Of a stretch of DNA of 64,000 nt, positions 49,114-58,567 are shown one piece after another. The DNA is from Chamaecrista fasciculata. Taxonomy: Eukaryota > Streptophyta > Magnoliopsida > Fabales > Fabaceae. The notes below the pieces were generated by a model, which saw only the letters and a list, made by a program, of their open reading frames with translations, was not told where the DNA came from and searched no databases. The translations under genes were made by a program, and so were the position numbers. Positions within the stretch are counted from its first letter, which is position 1. The number at the start of each line of letters is the position of its first letter. The stretch is from NCBI GenBank assembly GCA_003254925.1, contig QANZ01050898.1:47355-111354 (forward strand), given 5' to 3'.

Positions 49114-50007
49114 ATGCTCATTCTCATTCTCTCATAACTCTGCTGAAATATGATATGTGAAGTATGTAAATTATGAAATATTCTCAGTCAGTACTTATTA
49201 TTCTGAAAAACCATTTTATTATAGTCAAGATCACATATTTTACGTACTGGTAACTTTAGTAGATCCATTCTCCATAAACTTTTAGTTGACTTGACTTTTA
49301 GAAAAGTATTATATAAATGTACTAGTAAGATATGTAGAGCGTGGTCGAAACTACATCAATACTATAATATAACATTGGAAATTAATTGAGTTAACATACT
49401 AATTTATCATTAGCACATTGAAAACTAATTGTGTTAAAATATTTTTGAATAATAATAATTATAATATAACATTTTTATTATATTTTAAGAATAACAAATT
49501 AAAAGAAATTATAAGAAGCAGTGAGAAGTTAATAAACATTAAGAGTAAATTTCACTATTTTTTTATTTGTAATAATTATATATATTATTTTTTTAAAAAA
49601 ACTAAAGATGAAAAAGCTTCAAAATCATATGAGTTGAAATGTTTACGTGACCTAGGAAGATATTTGAAGGACCAAATAACTTATTTGTTAATAACTTTTC
49701 AGGGATAAAGTCGCGTTTTTTTTTTTTTCAAATTTTCAAAGATTAAATAGTAGTTTGAGCAGTATTTGAGACGTACAGAGCTTAAAATTGAGTCCTCTCC
49801 ACGTGATATAGTGAAAACAAAACTGGTTGTGATTGGTGGCAGTAGTCTTGGTCAATAATTTTGTATACACATTAGGGTGGAAAAGTAGAAGAAAGAAAGA
49901 AAGAAAGACGTGTAATAATAATGAAGGAGGAAGAGTAGTTTAAAGACGAATATAATGATGGATGGATGGATTATTGTAAAGCTTAGCTAGCGGGAATTGA
50001 AGGAATA
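49114..50007. other. AT-rich intergenic, no gene seen
   Basis: It contains a (GAAA)n run near 49890. The 96-residue frame at 49418-49708 is low-complexity Asn/Lys/Ile and is not convincing. Confidence 0.5.
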
Positions 50008-50142
50008 ATGGGTTATTTGTGGAGAGTAGTGGTGGGTGTTAATGTTTTGATTATACTTGTTGTATTAACAGGCAGTACTGTATCACTTGACACGTGTCTG
50101 TCACTGGTTGGCTACAAAGTGGAATTATCAGACATGACATAA
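50008..50142 (+). pseudogene. Possible first exon of a LYM2-like LysM gene (signal peptide and start of LysM1)
   Basis: A 44-residue frame starts MGYLWRVVVGVNVLII, a signal-peptide-like hydrophobic leader. It continues LDTCLSLVGYK, which resembles the TCxSLVGY opening of the first LysM-region cysteine block in LYM2/CEBiP-type proteins. It then runs to a stop after 8 further residues, so the LysM fold is not encoded. It lies 1.0 kb before exons of the same gene family on the same strand, with no LysM exons between. The match is short and from memory. Confidence 0.4.
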
Positions 50143-50556
50143 GTCATAATTCATAACTCATATTCCCCTCCCAGGTTCCTTTTCTATAATATCTCTTACT
50201 AATTAATTACTTCTTCGGTGTATCAAAATCTAAAAAAAAACTCATAAGTCATAATTCATAACTCATATTCATCTAGATTAACATCACTACCATCACTAAT
50301 ATCATCATTGTCTTCATACTATTCCATCATCTTCTTCCTCTAATTCATTACCCGTTCATCATATCCAATATTTTTAACGCTAGTATCTTGAATTTGAATG
50401 TTGTTTTCTTTTTAAACTCATATTAGCTTCAGACTCTGAAACTATGCTATATTGTTACTGCTTTAATATTTTAACATTTTTTTATTGTAATCAGCCTTGT
50501 TTTTTTTTTCAACATTACAGCTTTTGTTTTACTATACTCTTCTAAATCGTTGGAAT

Positions 50557-50700
50557 CATTTGATTCGTGATTTTGGTATGAATCCTAGGATTCCAATAAG
50601 TATCGCATCGATTCAGGGCATCAAAAGATTCATTCAAAGATACGTATCGTTTTGATGCCGAATCGAATCGTAGGATTCGAATCACGAATCATAGGATACT
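50557..50700. mobile_element. Short foldback element
   Basis: TTTGATTCGTGATTTTGGTA and 'aatcctaggattcc' oppose 'gtaggattcgaatcacgaatca'. About 145 bp, non-coding. Confidence 0.45.
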
Positions 50701-51045
50701 AATAACTATGAATCCAAACCCATTTCATTTGGACTTGAAATCAGAAAAAAGATGACTATCTTTGCTTGTTTGACTATAAAACAAATAGTCTACATTGGAG
50801 ACTCAATTTGATTTCATTTGCTAACAGCCTCAATTGGATAGAAAAAGTACTCATCAAAATAAAAACATCACTCTGGACTCATCACATTCGAGTTTGAAAT
50901 GAGAGTGATATAACTGCATTCAGTAGTTTGGGATCAAAATAAAACTAAATGAAAACATTTAGGACCAATATAAAACGTTTGAAACAGGACCAAAATAATC
51001 TTAAAAACATACCTTATTTATGACCAGTTTGAGCATTTGACCAAA
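50695..51045. mobile_element. Partial family-B foldback element
   Basis: This is the right half of the family-B element (CATTTGGACTTGAAATC, 'attggatagaaaaagtac', 'gggatcaaaataaaac'). The left arm is not seen. It occupies the space where the LysM-coding exons of a LYM2-like gene would be expected. Confidence 0.5.
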
Positions 51046-51173
51046 ATAAAATGAAGATAATGTAAACGGGTTTGGCATGTTTTGAGGTACTGTATCCGTA
51101 TCCATTAATGAGTCCTGAGGCTGTGCAAAATACTAAATTGGATCAGTATCTTTGCTTTGGATATTCTTGGCAG

Positions 51174-53980
51174 TTTGTACGTCATTGGTGAGAGAGGATT
51201 CATTGGACTACCCTTTGCTTGTTCCAAATGGTTCTTACGTCTTCACTGCAAATGGTTGTGTGAAGTGCAAGTGTGATGCTGCCAATAACTGGACGTAAGT
51301 GCCTATATAAGAATAAGTAATTAATATCTGTGATTCTTCTTTTATATACACTTGATGCCATGACTTTAGTTTCTACTGCTGATCACTTATACATATATAC
51401 ATGTATGCCTGTTTTTATGGTTAGTTTACAGTGTGAACCATCCAACCTTAAGCCAACCAATTGGTCTACTTGCCCATCTATGCAATGCAACACTTCAAGT
51501 AGTAATATGTACATTGGTAATACTACCAATCTCACACTTTGTGCCTATGCTGGTTATGCAACTCAAACTATCTTCACTACAATCACCTCTCTTGCTTCAG
51601 ATCTCACGCCTTCTGGTTAGTCTACACTAGCTAGCTAGTATTCAATTTTCGTTCATTCAAGCACTGTGTCACAAGACATATATATCTTAGAGTAAATGAA
51701 TGATTTATCCTCGAAAGATGATAAGTGTCTCAATTTAATCTCTGAAAGATAAAACTACAAGATTTAGTTCCTCAAAGATGCAATTACAATCAATTTGGTC
51801 CTTTTGCTAAGACATTAATTCAAATCTAGTAATAAATATGATGTTTATGCTCAATATTTATTGTAATTTTGAAAAATATTTAAAACTACATTAAATTTTT
51901 TATGAAATTTTGATTTTGATCATCAACAAAATGACCAATGACCAAATTGACTGTAATTGTATTTTTGTAAGGACTAAATCATATAATTTCATCTTTCAGG
52001 GACTAAATCATTAATTTACTCTATATCTTACAATATATATATATATATACACATTTGCATTGTGCTTTGATGACTAATTAATCATGAACTTTTTGTTCTG
52101 AATTGATTCTAGATGACTCCCAGCAGAGGACCCATGTTGGTGTTGGAAATCATAACAGTATGCTCCATTTTTACTTGGAATTTTTTTCACTTCCTCAAAT
52201 CAAGAGCATCATGGACGATTGTTTATGTAATCTAACAAGATTATTTTGTGAATGCAGAAAACGCAAGGTGGTGGATATGGCTCCTTGTGGCAGCAGGAGT
52301 TATTTTTTTAACTATATTATGCTACTTAATCTGGAGAAAATATATAACACAAGGTATTTTTTACAACATTATATTTGTGACAGATCAATGACTGTTAATT
52401 CGTTATATATATATATATATATATATTCATGTCCCATGCATGGTTATAGTTGACAGAGAAAGGAAGCAAAAGAAGCTAATAAGGGAAATTGGAGGGAGTA
52501 CAGCAGCTTCCACTCTGTATCACAAAGCAAATGGAAACAGCGAAAATGGCAAAACAAACCATGAAATACGGATATTTAACTTTGAAAGCATTGTTATGGC
52601 CACAGATAATTTTTCTGTTTCAAATAAGTTGGGAGAGGGTGGCTTTGCACCTGTTTATAAGGTATATACTCTTTCAAGGACCTTAATTAAAATTCCCCCT
52701 AATTAATTATATGCATAATTGAATTTTACAAGTATATGATTTCAGGGGAAATTGCAAGATGGACGAGAAATAGCAGTAAAGAGACTTGCTAGTAAATCAG
52801 GACAAGGGCTTGTGGAGTTTAAAATTGAAGTTAAACTTATAGCAAAATTGCAGCATACTAATCTAGTAAGGCTTTTGGGGTTCTGCATTCAAAATGAAGA
52901 GAAGATTTTGATCTATGAGTACATGCCCAACAAAAGTTTAGATTTTTATCTCTTTGGTATGTTGTCTTTTTTAGTTCTCTATGCATTTTAATTAATCCCT
53001 GATTTTTATTGTTGTTTCTGCCTTGTGGCTTGTTGATCAATGCTGATTAGTTTCAAAACAGATTCTAACAAAAGGAATACTTTACCATGGGAAAGAAGAT
53101 TCAACATCATTCAAGGAATTGCTCAAGGACTAGTTTATCTTCATCATTTTTCGAGATTAAAGGTGATTCACCGAGATTTGAAAGCTAGCAACATATTACT
53201 TGATCATGATATGAACCCAAAAATTAGTGACTTTGGAATGGCAAGAATATTTGAGCTGAAAGGACTAGAAGAGAACACTAAACGAATTGTCGGGACATAG
53301 TAAGTATAGCTTTTGTCATAGCTAAGTAGAATCTGTATTATTTTTTTTTTTTTTCATTCTGTTAAGAATTACATATATACTTCTTCCAAAACACAAACTT
53401 TTCTTGATTGATTCTTTCAGTGGTTACATGTCTCCGGAGTATGCGATGAACGGTGTTGTCTCAATAAAGACCGATGTGTTTAGCTTTGGAGTATTAGTGC
53501 TTGAGATTATTAGCGGGAAGAAGAACAATTCTCGCTACCACTCTGACTATCCTCTCAACCTTATAGGATTTGTAAGTAATCCAATTCAGTTTTTCCCCAT
53601 AATAGCATCATCATATATAACTTTTCTAATGCTTTGTTGAATGATTTTGAAATGTATTCAAAATATAGGCATGGAAGCTGTGGATTGAAAAGAAAGGTGT
53701 GGACATAATAGACTTGTTATTGCTAGAATCATTTGGTTCATCTCAAATACTGAGATGCATCCAAGTGGGTCTTTTATGTGTACAAGACCATGCAGCAGAC
53801 AGACCAACAATGCTGGAAGTTGTTTCGATGCTTTCAAATGAAACCATGAATCTTCCTGCTCCTAAACAGCCTGCATTTTATATTGACAATAATGTTGGAA
53901 ATGAAGTAAATGGGCCAGATCAGGAACAACAACCTTGTTCCATTAATAAGTTGACCATTTCTGTAATGGATGCCAGATAA
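51174..53980 (+). CDS. Chimeric receptor-like kinase: LYM2/CEBiP-type ectodomain exons joined to G-type-lectin-kinase exons, 5' end missing
   Basis: Nine exons join in phase with no stop: 51174-51294, 51425-51615, 52113-52157, 52258-52353, 52450-52661, 52746-52956, 53062-53299, 53421-53571, 53669-53980, giving 524 codons with no start codon. Exons 1-2 read [39 protein letters not shown] and [19 protein letters not shown], the cysteine-rich region after the LysMs of LYM2/CEBiP chitin-binding proteins. Exon 3 is a linker. Exon 4 is a membrane segment ([19 protein letters not shown]). Exons 5-9 are a Ser/Thr kinase of the CES101/G-type-lectin kind, with [27 protein letters not shown] and DVFSFG. 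The glycine loop reads GEGGFAPVY, so its third glycine is alanine. LysM and B-lectin domains are absent, so this is either a truncated gene or one starting upstream. Family-E repeat DNA sits in intron 2. Confidence 0.8.
51692..52022. mobile_element. TIR element (family E) in intron 2 of the chimeric kinase gene
   Basis: AGAGTAAATGAATGATTTAT faces 'aaatcattaatttactct'. The inner blocks GATTTAGTTCCTCAAAGATG and complement pair. It is the same family as the outer element in Rab5 intron 6. A shorter version is at 55096-55325 in the next copy, so insertion preceded the tandem duplication. Confidence 0.6.
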
Positions 53981-54658
53981 AGTAACTTCAAAACCCCTAT
54001 GGAGAGAGAGATACAATAGAGAAGATGGGTGAGAGAGACGGTTGTAAGAGAAGTAAAAGGGATGAGAATGACGTAATTTAGAGGAGACCAGAAAGCTGAT
54101 GACTACGACGAGAAGGACCATATTGACAGAAACGAGGACAGAGTGGACGACGACGATGAAGTGTGGTCGTGATGTTTTAGGGTAAGAGTAGAAGGTTGTT
54201 AATGGCTTTTAAGGACCTGTTTGTTAAAGATGACAAACATTCTGGACTATTATATAATTAGTTAGGGGTTGGGGTATAATTGACTCAAATGTGAAACGTT
54301 GACGGTATAATTGACAAAAAAGAAAAAACGTTGAGGGTATAACTAAAAATGACCTCATACGTTGGGAGGACCAACAATACTTTTGCCTAAAAGTAATATT
54401 GTCAACATTCAAACAAGTGTTTGATTCATAGTTTGATCTAATTTTTGAGGTCAAATCAACTCATTCTCATAGTTGGTGTATGGTTGAACCGGTCCAATCA
54501 TGTGATTCAAACAATATTGTTTAAAAGTTCAGAACATCGATCCCTCGATAACTTTTTATTTTTTAAATTTTAAAAGTAATATTTAATATTTTGATTTTTT
54601 AAACAAAAAAGTAGCTTAGACTGTGTGAAAGTAAATCTACAAGTACCTTGGGCCTTTG
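53981..54658. other. 3' flank of the chimeric kinase gene and a foldback remnant
   Basis: A purine-rich stretch follows the stop. At about 54250-54400 'gtataattgac' blocks match one arm of the family-H element at 35425. I see no gene. Confidence 0.4.
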
Positions 54659-54782
54659 AAGTGCAAGTGTGACGCTGCCAATAACTGGGCGTAAGTGCCT
54701 ATATAAAAAATAAGTAATTTAATACCTGTGATTCTTCTTTTATATACACTTGATGCATGGCTTTAGTTTCTGCAGCTGATCA

Positions 54783-54818
<36 letters not shown>

Positions 54819-55095
54819 TGTTTTTATGATTAGTTTACGGCGTGAACCATCCAAACTTATAAGCCAACCAATTGGTCTACTTGCCCATTTATGCAATGCA
54901 ACTGTTCAAGTAATTACATGTACATTGGTAATACTACCAATCTCACAGTTTGTGCTTATGCTGGTTATGCAACTCAAACTATCTTCACTACAGTCACCTC
55001 TCGTACTTCAGATCTCACGCCTTCTGGTTAGTCTACACTACTAGCTTGTATTTAATTTTCATTCATTCAAGCTCTGTGTCACAAGACATATATCT

Positions 55096-55325
55096 TACAG
55101 TTAATTAATGATTTGACTCTGAAAATGTTAAGTGTCTTGTCAATTTAATCTCTGAAAGATAAAACTATAAGATTTAGTCCTTTAAAGATGCAATTAATTA
55201 CATCAACCAAAAGACCAAATTGACTGTAATTGTATTTTTTGAAGGACTAAATCGTATAATTTCATCTTTCAGGGACTAAATTGAGACATCTGTGATTTTT
55301 CAAGGACTATATCATTAATTCACTC
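55096..55325. mobile_element. Family-E TIR element, internally deleted, in the second chimera copy
   Basis: It corresponds to 51692-52022 with about 100 bp of the centre missing; the right arm (GACTAAATCGTATAATTTCA) is intact. Confidence 0.5.
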
Positions 55326-55438
55326 TATATCTTACAATATATATATATATACATATGCATTGTGCTTTGATGACTAATTAATCATGAACTTTTTGTTCTG
55401 AATTGATTCTAGATAACTCCCAGCAGAGGACCCATGGT

Positions 55439-55487
55439 GGTGTTGGAAATCATTTTTTTTTTTTGATAAAAGGTGTTGGAAATCATA
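55439..55487 (-). mobile_element. Tiny poly(A) retroposition with 15-bp target-site duplication
   Basis: GGTGTTGGAAATCAT is present twice, before and after a T run followed by GATAAAA. The first chimera copy has the 15 bases once. On the minus strand the insert is TTTTATC plus an A tail, as expected from an almost completely 5'-truncated LINE/SINE-type retroposition. It disrupts exon 3 of the second copy. Confidence 0.65.
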
Positions 55488-55527
55488 ACAGTATGCTCCA
55501 TTTACTTGGAATTTTTTTGACTTCCTC

Positions 55528-56022
55528 AAATCAAGCTAAGAGCATCATGGACCATTGTTTATATAATCTAACAAGATTATTTTGTGAATGTAGAAAAAGC
55601 AAGGTGGTGGATATGGCTCCTTGTGGCAATAGGAGTTATTTCTGTAACTATATTATGCTACTTAATCTGGAGAAAATACAAAACACAAGGTATATATTTT
55701 TTACAAGACTATATATAATTTGTGAAAGATAAATGAATGTTAATTTGTTATATATATACTTTTTTATTTTCATGTATAGATACATTTTTATTTTCATGTT
55801 CCATGCATGCTCTGTATCCCAAAGCAAAAGGACAGTAAAAATGGCAAAACAAACCATGAAATACGGATATTCAACTTTGAAAGCATTGTTATGTCCACAG
55901 ATAATTTTTCAGCTTCAAACTTAAGTTAGGAGAGGGTGGCTTTAGTGGTTCTCATGATTTTTTGTAGTGGTAGACCTGAAAGATTCTTTTATTCTCAGCA
56001 CTTATAATATATATATAAGAAA
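55528..56022 (+). repeat. 495-bp duplicated block, first copy
   Basis: It is repeated at 57580-58074 with a constant offset of 2052. I find one difference (55553 C, 57605 G). It covers exon 4 and the exon-5 remnant of the pseudogene. The single N at 56023 lies exactly at the end of identity. Confidence 0.9.
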
Positions 56023-56592
56023 NGATTATTATTAGTTTGCACTAATCTTTTGCACTGATTTTCGTTTTCCATTTTGTATATGAAGCATTGAAGGTATTAA
56101 TGAGTTATTATACAATATTGGCATTAAGTTTTTTACACTTTGCTGATACATGTTTTTAAATCATCCTGTATTAACGAGACCCTATGAGTATTTTTTTTAT
56201 ATGTTCCGTCATTTTCATGAAATCTTTAAATTCTAGCACTAATCTCGCATGGAATTTCGTACTATAATAAGTACGGCCATGCATGAATGGAGTGTTTCTC
56301 TGTGCTATATATATTGAAGTCAATTGTTGTTTTTGCAATTTGCCATCCTTGATGCTTTCTCTTATTTTATAGTATGTACCAATAATTTTGATCGCGACCA
56401 TCAACCTGGCACGGGTCGTCTGTGAGGTGATGACCACATGACTTAAATTGTTGTTGTATTATATTTTCATAATTTTAAGTTTCGTGGAATTACTTTATAT
56501 TAATCGTTTTCTATGTTTTATACTTTGATTTCAGAGTACAACAATTGGTGCCACCGTAAAGTCACTTTTCATGAAGAAATGAGCAGAATGAA
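56023..56592. other. Spacer after the second chimera copy, no gene seen
   Basis: Unrecognised AT-rich sequence. The last part (56558-56585) is one copy of a 28-bp repeat also found at 57261-57288. Confidence 0.5.
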
Positions 56593-57250
56593 TGTTGGAT
56601 ATTATTATAAAATAATAATTATTAAAATTAAAACCCGTTTTTTTTAATCAAATGAATGTTGCTCTTTAATTGATATGGAATTGGTGAATGACGGTTTTAA
56701 AAACCTGTGTAAAAGGCAATTAATACATTTAATATATATATATGCGTTGGAAGTAAAACGTTGGATATTCATGTGGCTTAAAGGCTTACGTTGGGATCCA
56801 ATTTAAAGCAAATATTTTTGAGTAAGTGAGTCCAACGGTTTGCTAGCTTCATATATATATATATATATAGATCATTGTTGAAAAAAAAGGAGGCGTCTGG
56901 AGTTTTTTGAAAAAATAGAGAACAGAAAAAAAACAATACAAAGTGTAAAGTGAGAGCAAAACACTTGTGTCTTTGGGTAGAGAAAAAGTGTGGGAGTAGA
57001 GTCCTGTCTACTTCTTTGTGTAGAAGTTGTAGACTCAAAAAAGGCGAGTATTTGGCCGTTGTATCCTGGGGGTGACGCGTCCGTGTACCACTACACCGGG
57101 GTTATAGACAAAGTTTCTACCCGTGGAGGGCGTGAATTACCTTAAAGAAAGCGAGATATCCGTGCCTCGGCCAAATACCACGCAGTCCGTCTTTTCTAAT
57201 ATTTTTATTTCTTGTCTATTATTTTCTTATTTTCTCTTGTAGCCCCAACA
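56593..57250. mobile_element. Solo LTR (family A) with 5-bp target-site duplication
   Basis: It begins TGTTGG, ends CCAACA and is flanked by ATGAA (56588-56592 and 57251-57255). It shares GAGATATCCGTGCCTCGG and the surrounding about 150 bp with the complement of 2619-3303. There is no internal region, so it is a solo LTR. Confidence 0.85.
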
Positions 57251-57255
57251 ATGAA

Positions 57256-57579
57256 GGAATAAAGTCACTTTTCATGAAGAAATGAGCAAAACGGAGGTTC
57301 CTTCCCTTGAACTCTGCATGATTATAAGGGACTTTTTTTTCCTCGGTAGACCAAGAAAATTTTATAATCACACCTCTAGACTATATTTTAACCATATCAC
57401 ACATATAGGCTAATTTTACTGTAGCAAAACTGGGTCACGAAGAAACCGTCAACTGGGATGACTGCTTCAGTGATATAAAGCCGCTAAACCGGATGACGGT
57501 TTGAGGAAAGGAAGAAACCGTCAACCCGGATGACGGTTTCTTCTAAAAAAATTTCGAAGAGAAATCGTCAACCGTTTTG
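57256..57579. other. Spacer with repeated ACCGTCA hairpins
   Basis: GAAACCGTCAACTGGGATGA at 57442 and GAAACCGTCAACCCGGATGA at 57514 are near-repeats. The second forms a hairpin with TGACGGTTTC (10-bp perfect stem, 7-base loop, 57514-57540). Another fragment (ATCGTCAACCG) follows at about 57563. The source is unknown. Confidence 0.55.
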
Positions 57580-58074
57580 AAATCAAGCTAAGAGCATCAT
57601 GGACGATTGTTTATATAATCTAACAAGATTATTTTGTGAATGTAGAAAAAGCAAGGTGGTGGATATGGCTCCTTGTGGCAATAGGAGTTATTTCTGTAAC
57701 TATATTATGCTACTTAATCTGGAGAAAATACAAAACACAAGGTATATATTTTTTACAAGACTATATATAATTTGTGAAAGATAAATGAATGTTAATTTGT
57801 TATATATATACTTTTTTATTTTCATGTATAGATACATTTTTATTTTCATGTTCCATGCATGCTCTGTATCCCAAAGCAAAAGGACAGTAAAAATGGCAAA
57901 ACAAACCATGAAATACGGATATTCAACTTTGAAAGCATTGTTATGTCCACAGATAATTTTTCAGCTTCAAACTTAAGTTAGGAGAGGGTGGCTTTAGTGG
58001 TTCTCATGATTTTTTGTAGTGGTAGACCTGAAAGATTCTTTTATTCTCAGCACTTATAATATATATATAAGAAA
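57580..58074 (+). pseudogene. Third partial copy of the chimera (exon 4 and part of exon 5)
   Basis: Near-identical to 55528-56022 and therefore derived from the second copy, sharing its exon-5 deletion and stop. Exon 4 (membrane segment [17 protein letters not shown]) is still open. Confidence 0.85.
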
Positions 58075-58567
58075 GACCTATTAATTACCTATAGCTACAC
58101 GTTATTGCTGGCATAAAAAATGGCAATGTGGGAATATAACTTTTGTTGGCCTTCTAGATATACAAATGGTGCACGTTGTCTAGCGACTATCATTGTTTTT
58201 GTGGAAGGAGAATATGATTATTAGAATATATTTTCCCTTTGCATCCAAAACTAATCTTTGTTTTCTTTCCTTAAGGCCATTCATATCCCACAAGACTTGT
58301 TATTCCTCCCAATTGTGTCAGCAGCTACCCACGTTTGATCAAGGATTTAGATACCATACCCATTCTAAAAGGTTCCACTTGGTTTAGTTCATTTACTGTC
58401 AAATATTGCTTTTGACAAATATTATTATGCGACCAAGATATTTATCCCTTGAGGAAGCGATGCCAATATTCCACAGGAAATATCTTCTATTGTTGGGTTC
58501 TTCTTCATCACTTGTCTAATAAATTTCATCCTTAATTAATATATATATCAAAAGACCCGTTTCTTCA
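58075..58567. promoter_or_regulatory. Upstream flank of the HIPP gene
   Basis: No gene or clear repeat. TATATATAT at about 58541 lies some 27 bases before the start codon, so it is probably in the leader rather than the TATA box. Confidence 0.35.

Larger units (their letters stand above)
54659..55940 (+). pseudogene. Second, decayed copy of the LYM-kinase chimera
   Basis: Homology begins abruptly inside exon 1 (54659-54690), then exon 2 (about 54834-55027), exon 3 (from 55413), exon 4 (about 55594-55690) and part of exon 5 (from about 55809). It is broken by a 2-bp insertion in exon 2 (CTTATAAGCC for CTTAAGCC), loss of a cysteine codon (TGT to CGT), a small insertion in exon 3, loss of about 60 bp spanning the exon-5 acceptor, and a stop where the glycine loop should begin. 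All later kinase exons are absent. It shares the ectodomain-kinase junction with the first copy. Confidence 0.85.

Noticed and set aside
49418-49708. 96-residue plus-strand frame
   Set aside because: Low-complexity Asn/Lys/Ile sequence in AT-rich DNA with no family or splice context.
51130-51173. Hydrophobic stretch just before chimera exon 1 ([11 protein letters not shown]) as a signal peptide
   Set aside because: It is open in frame but lacks an ATG before the upstream stop. The CAG acceptor at 51171-51173 with the expected phase fits the family exon start, so this is intron.
55648-55857. Minus-strand 69-residue frame, present twice (also 57700-57909)
   Set aside because: It is antisense to the pseudogene exon 4 region; its duplication simply reflects the 495-bp repeat.
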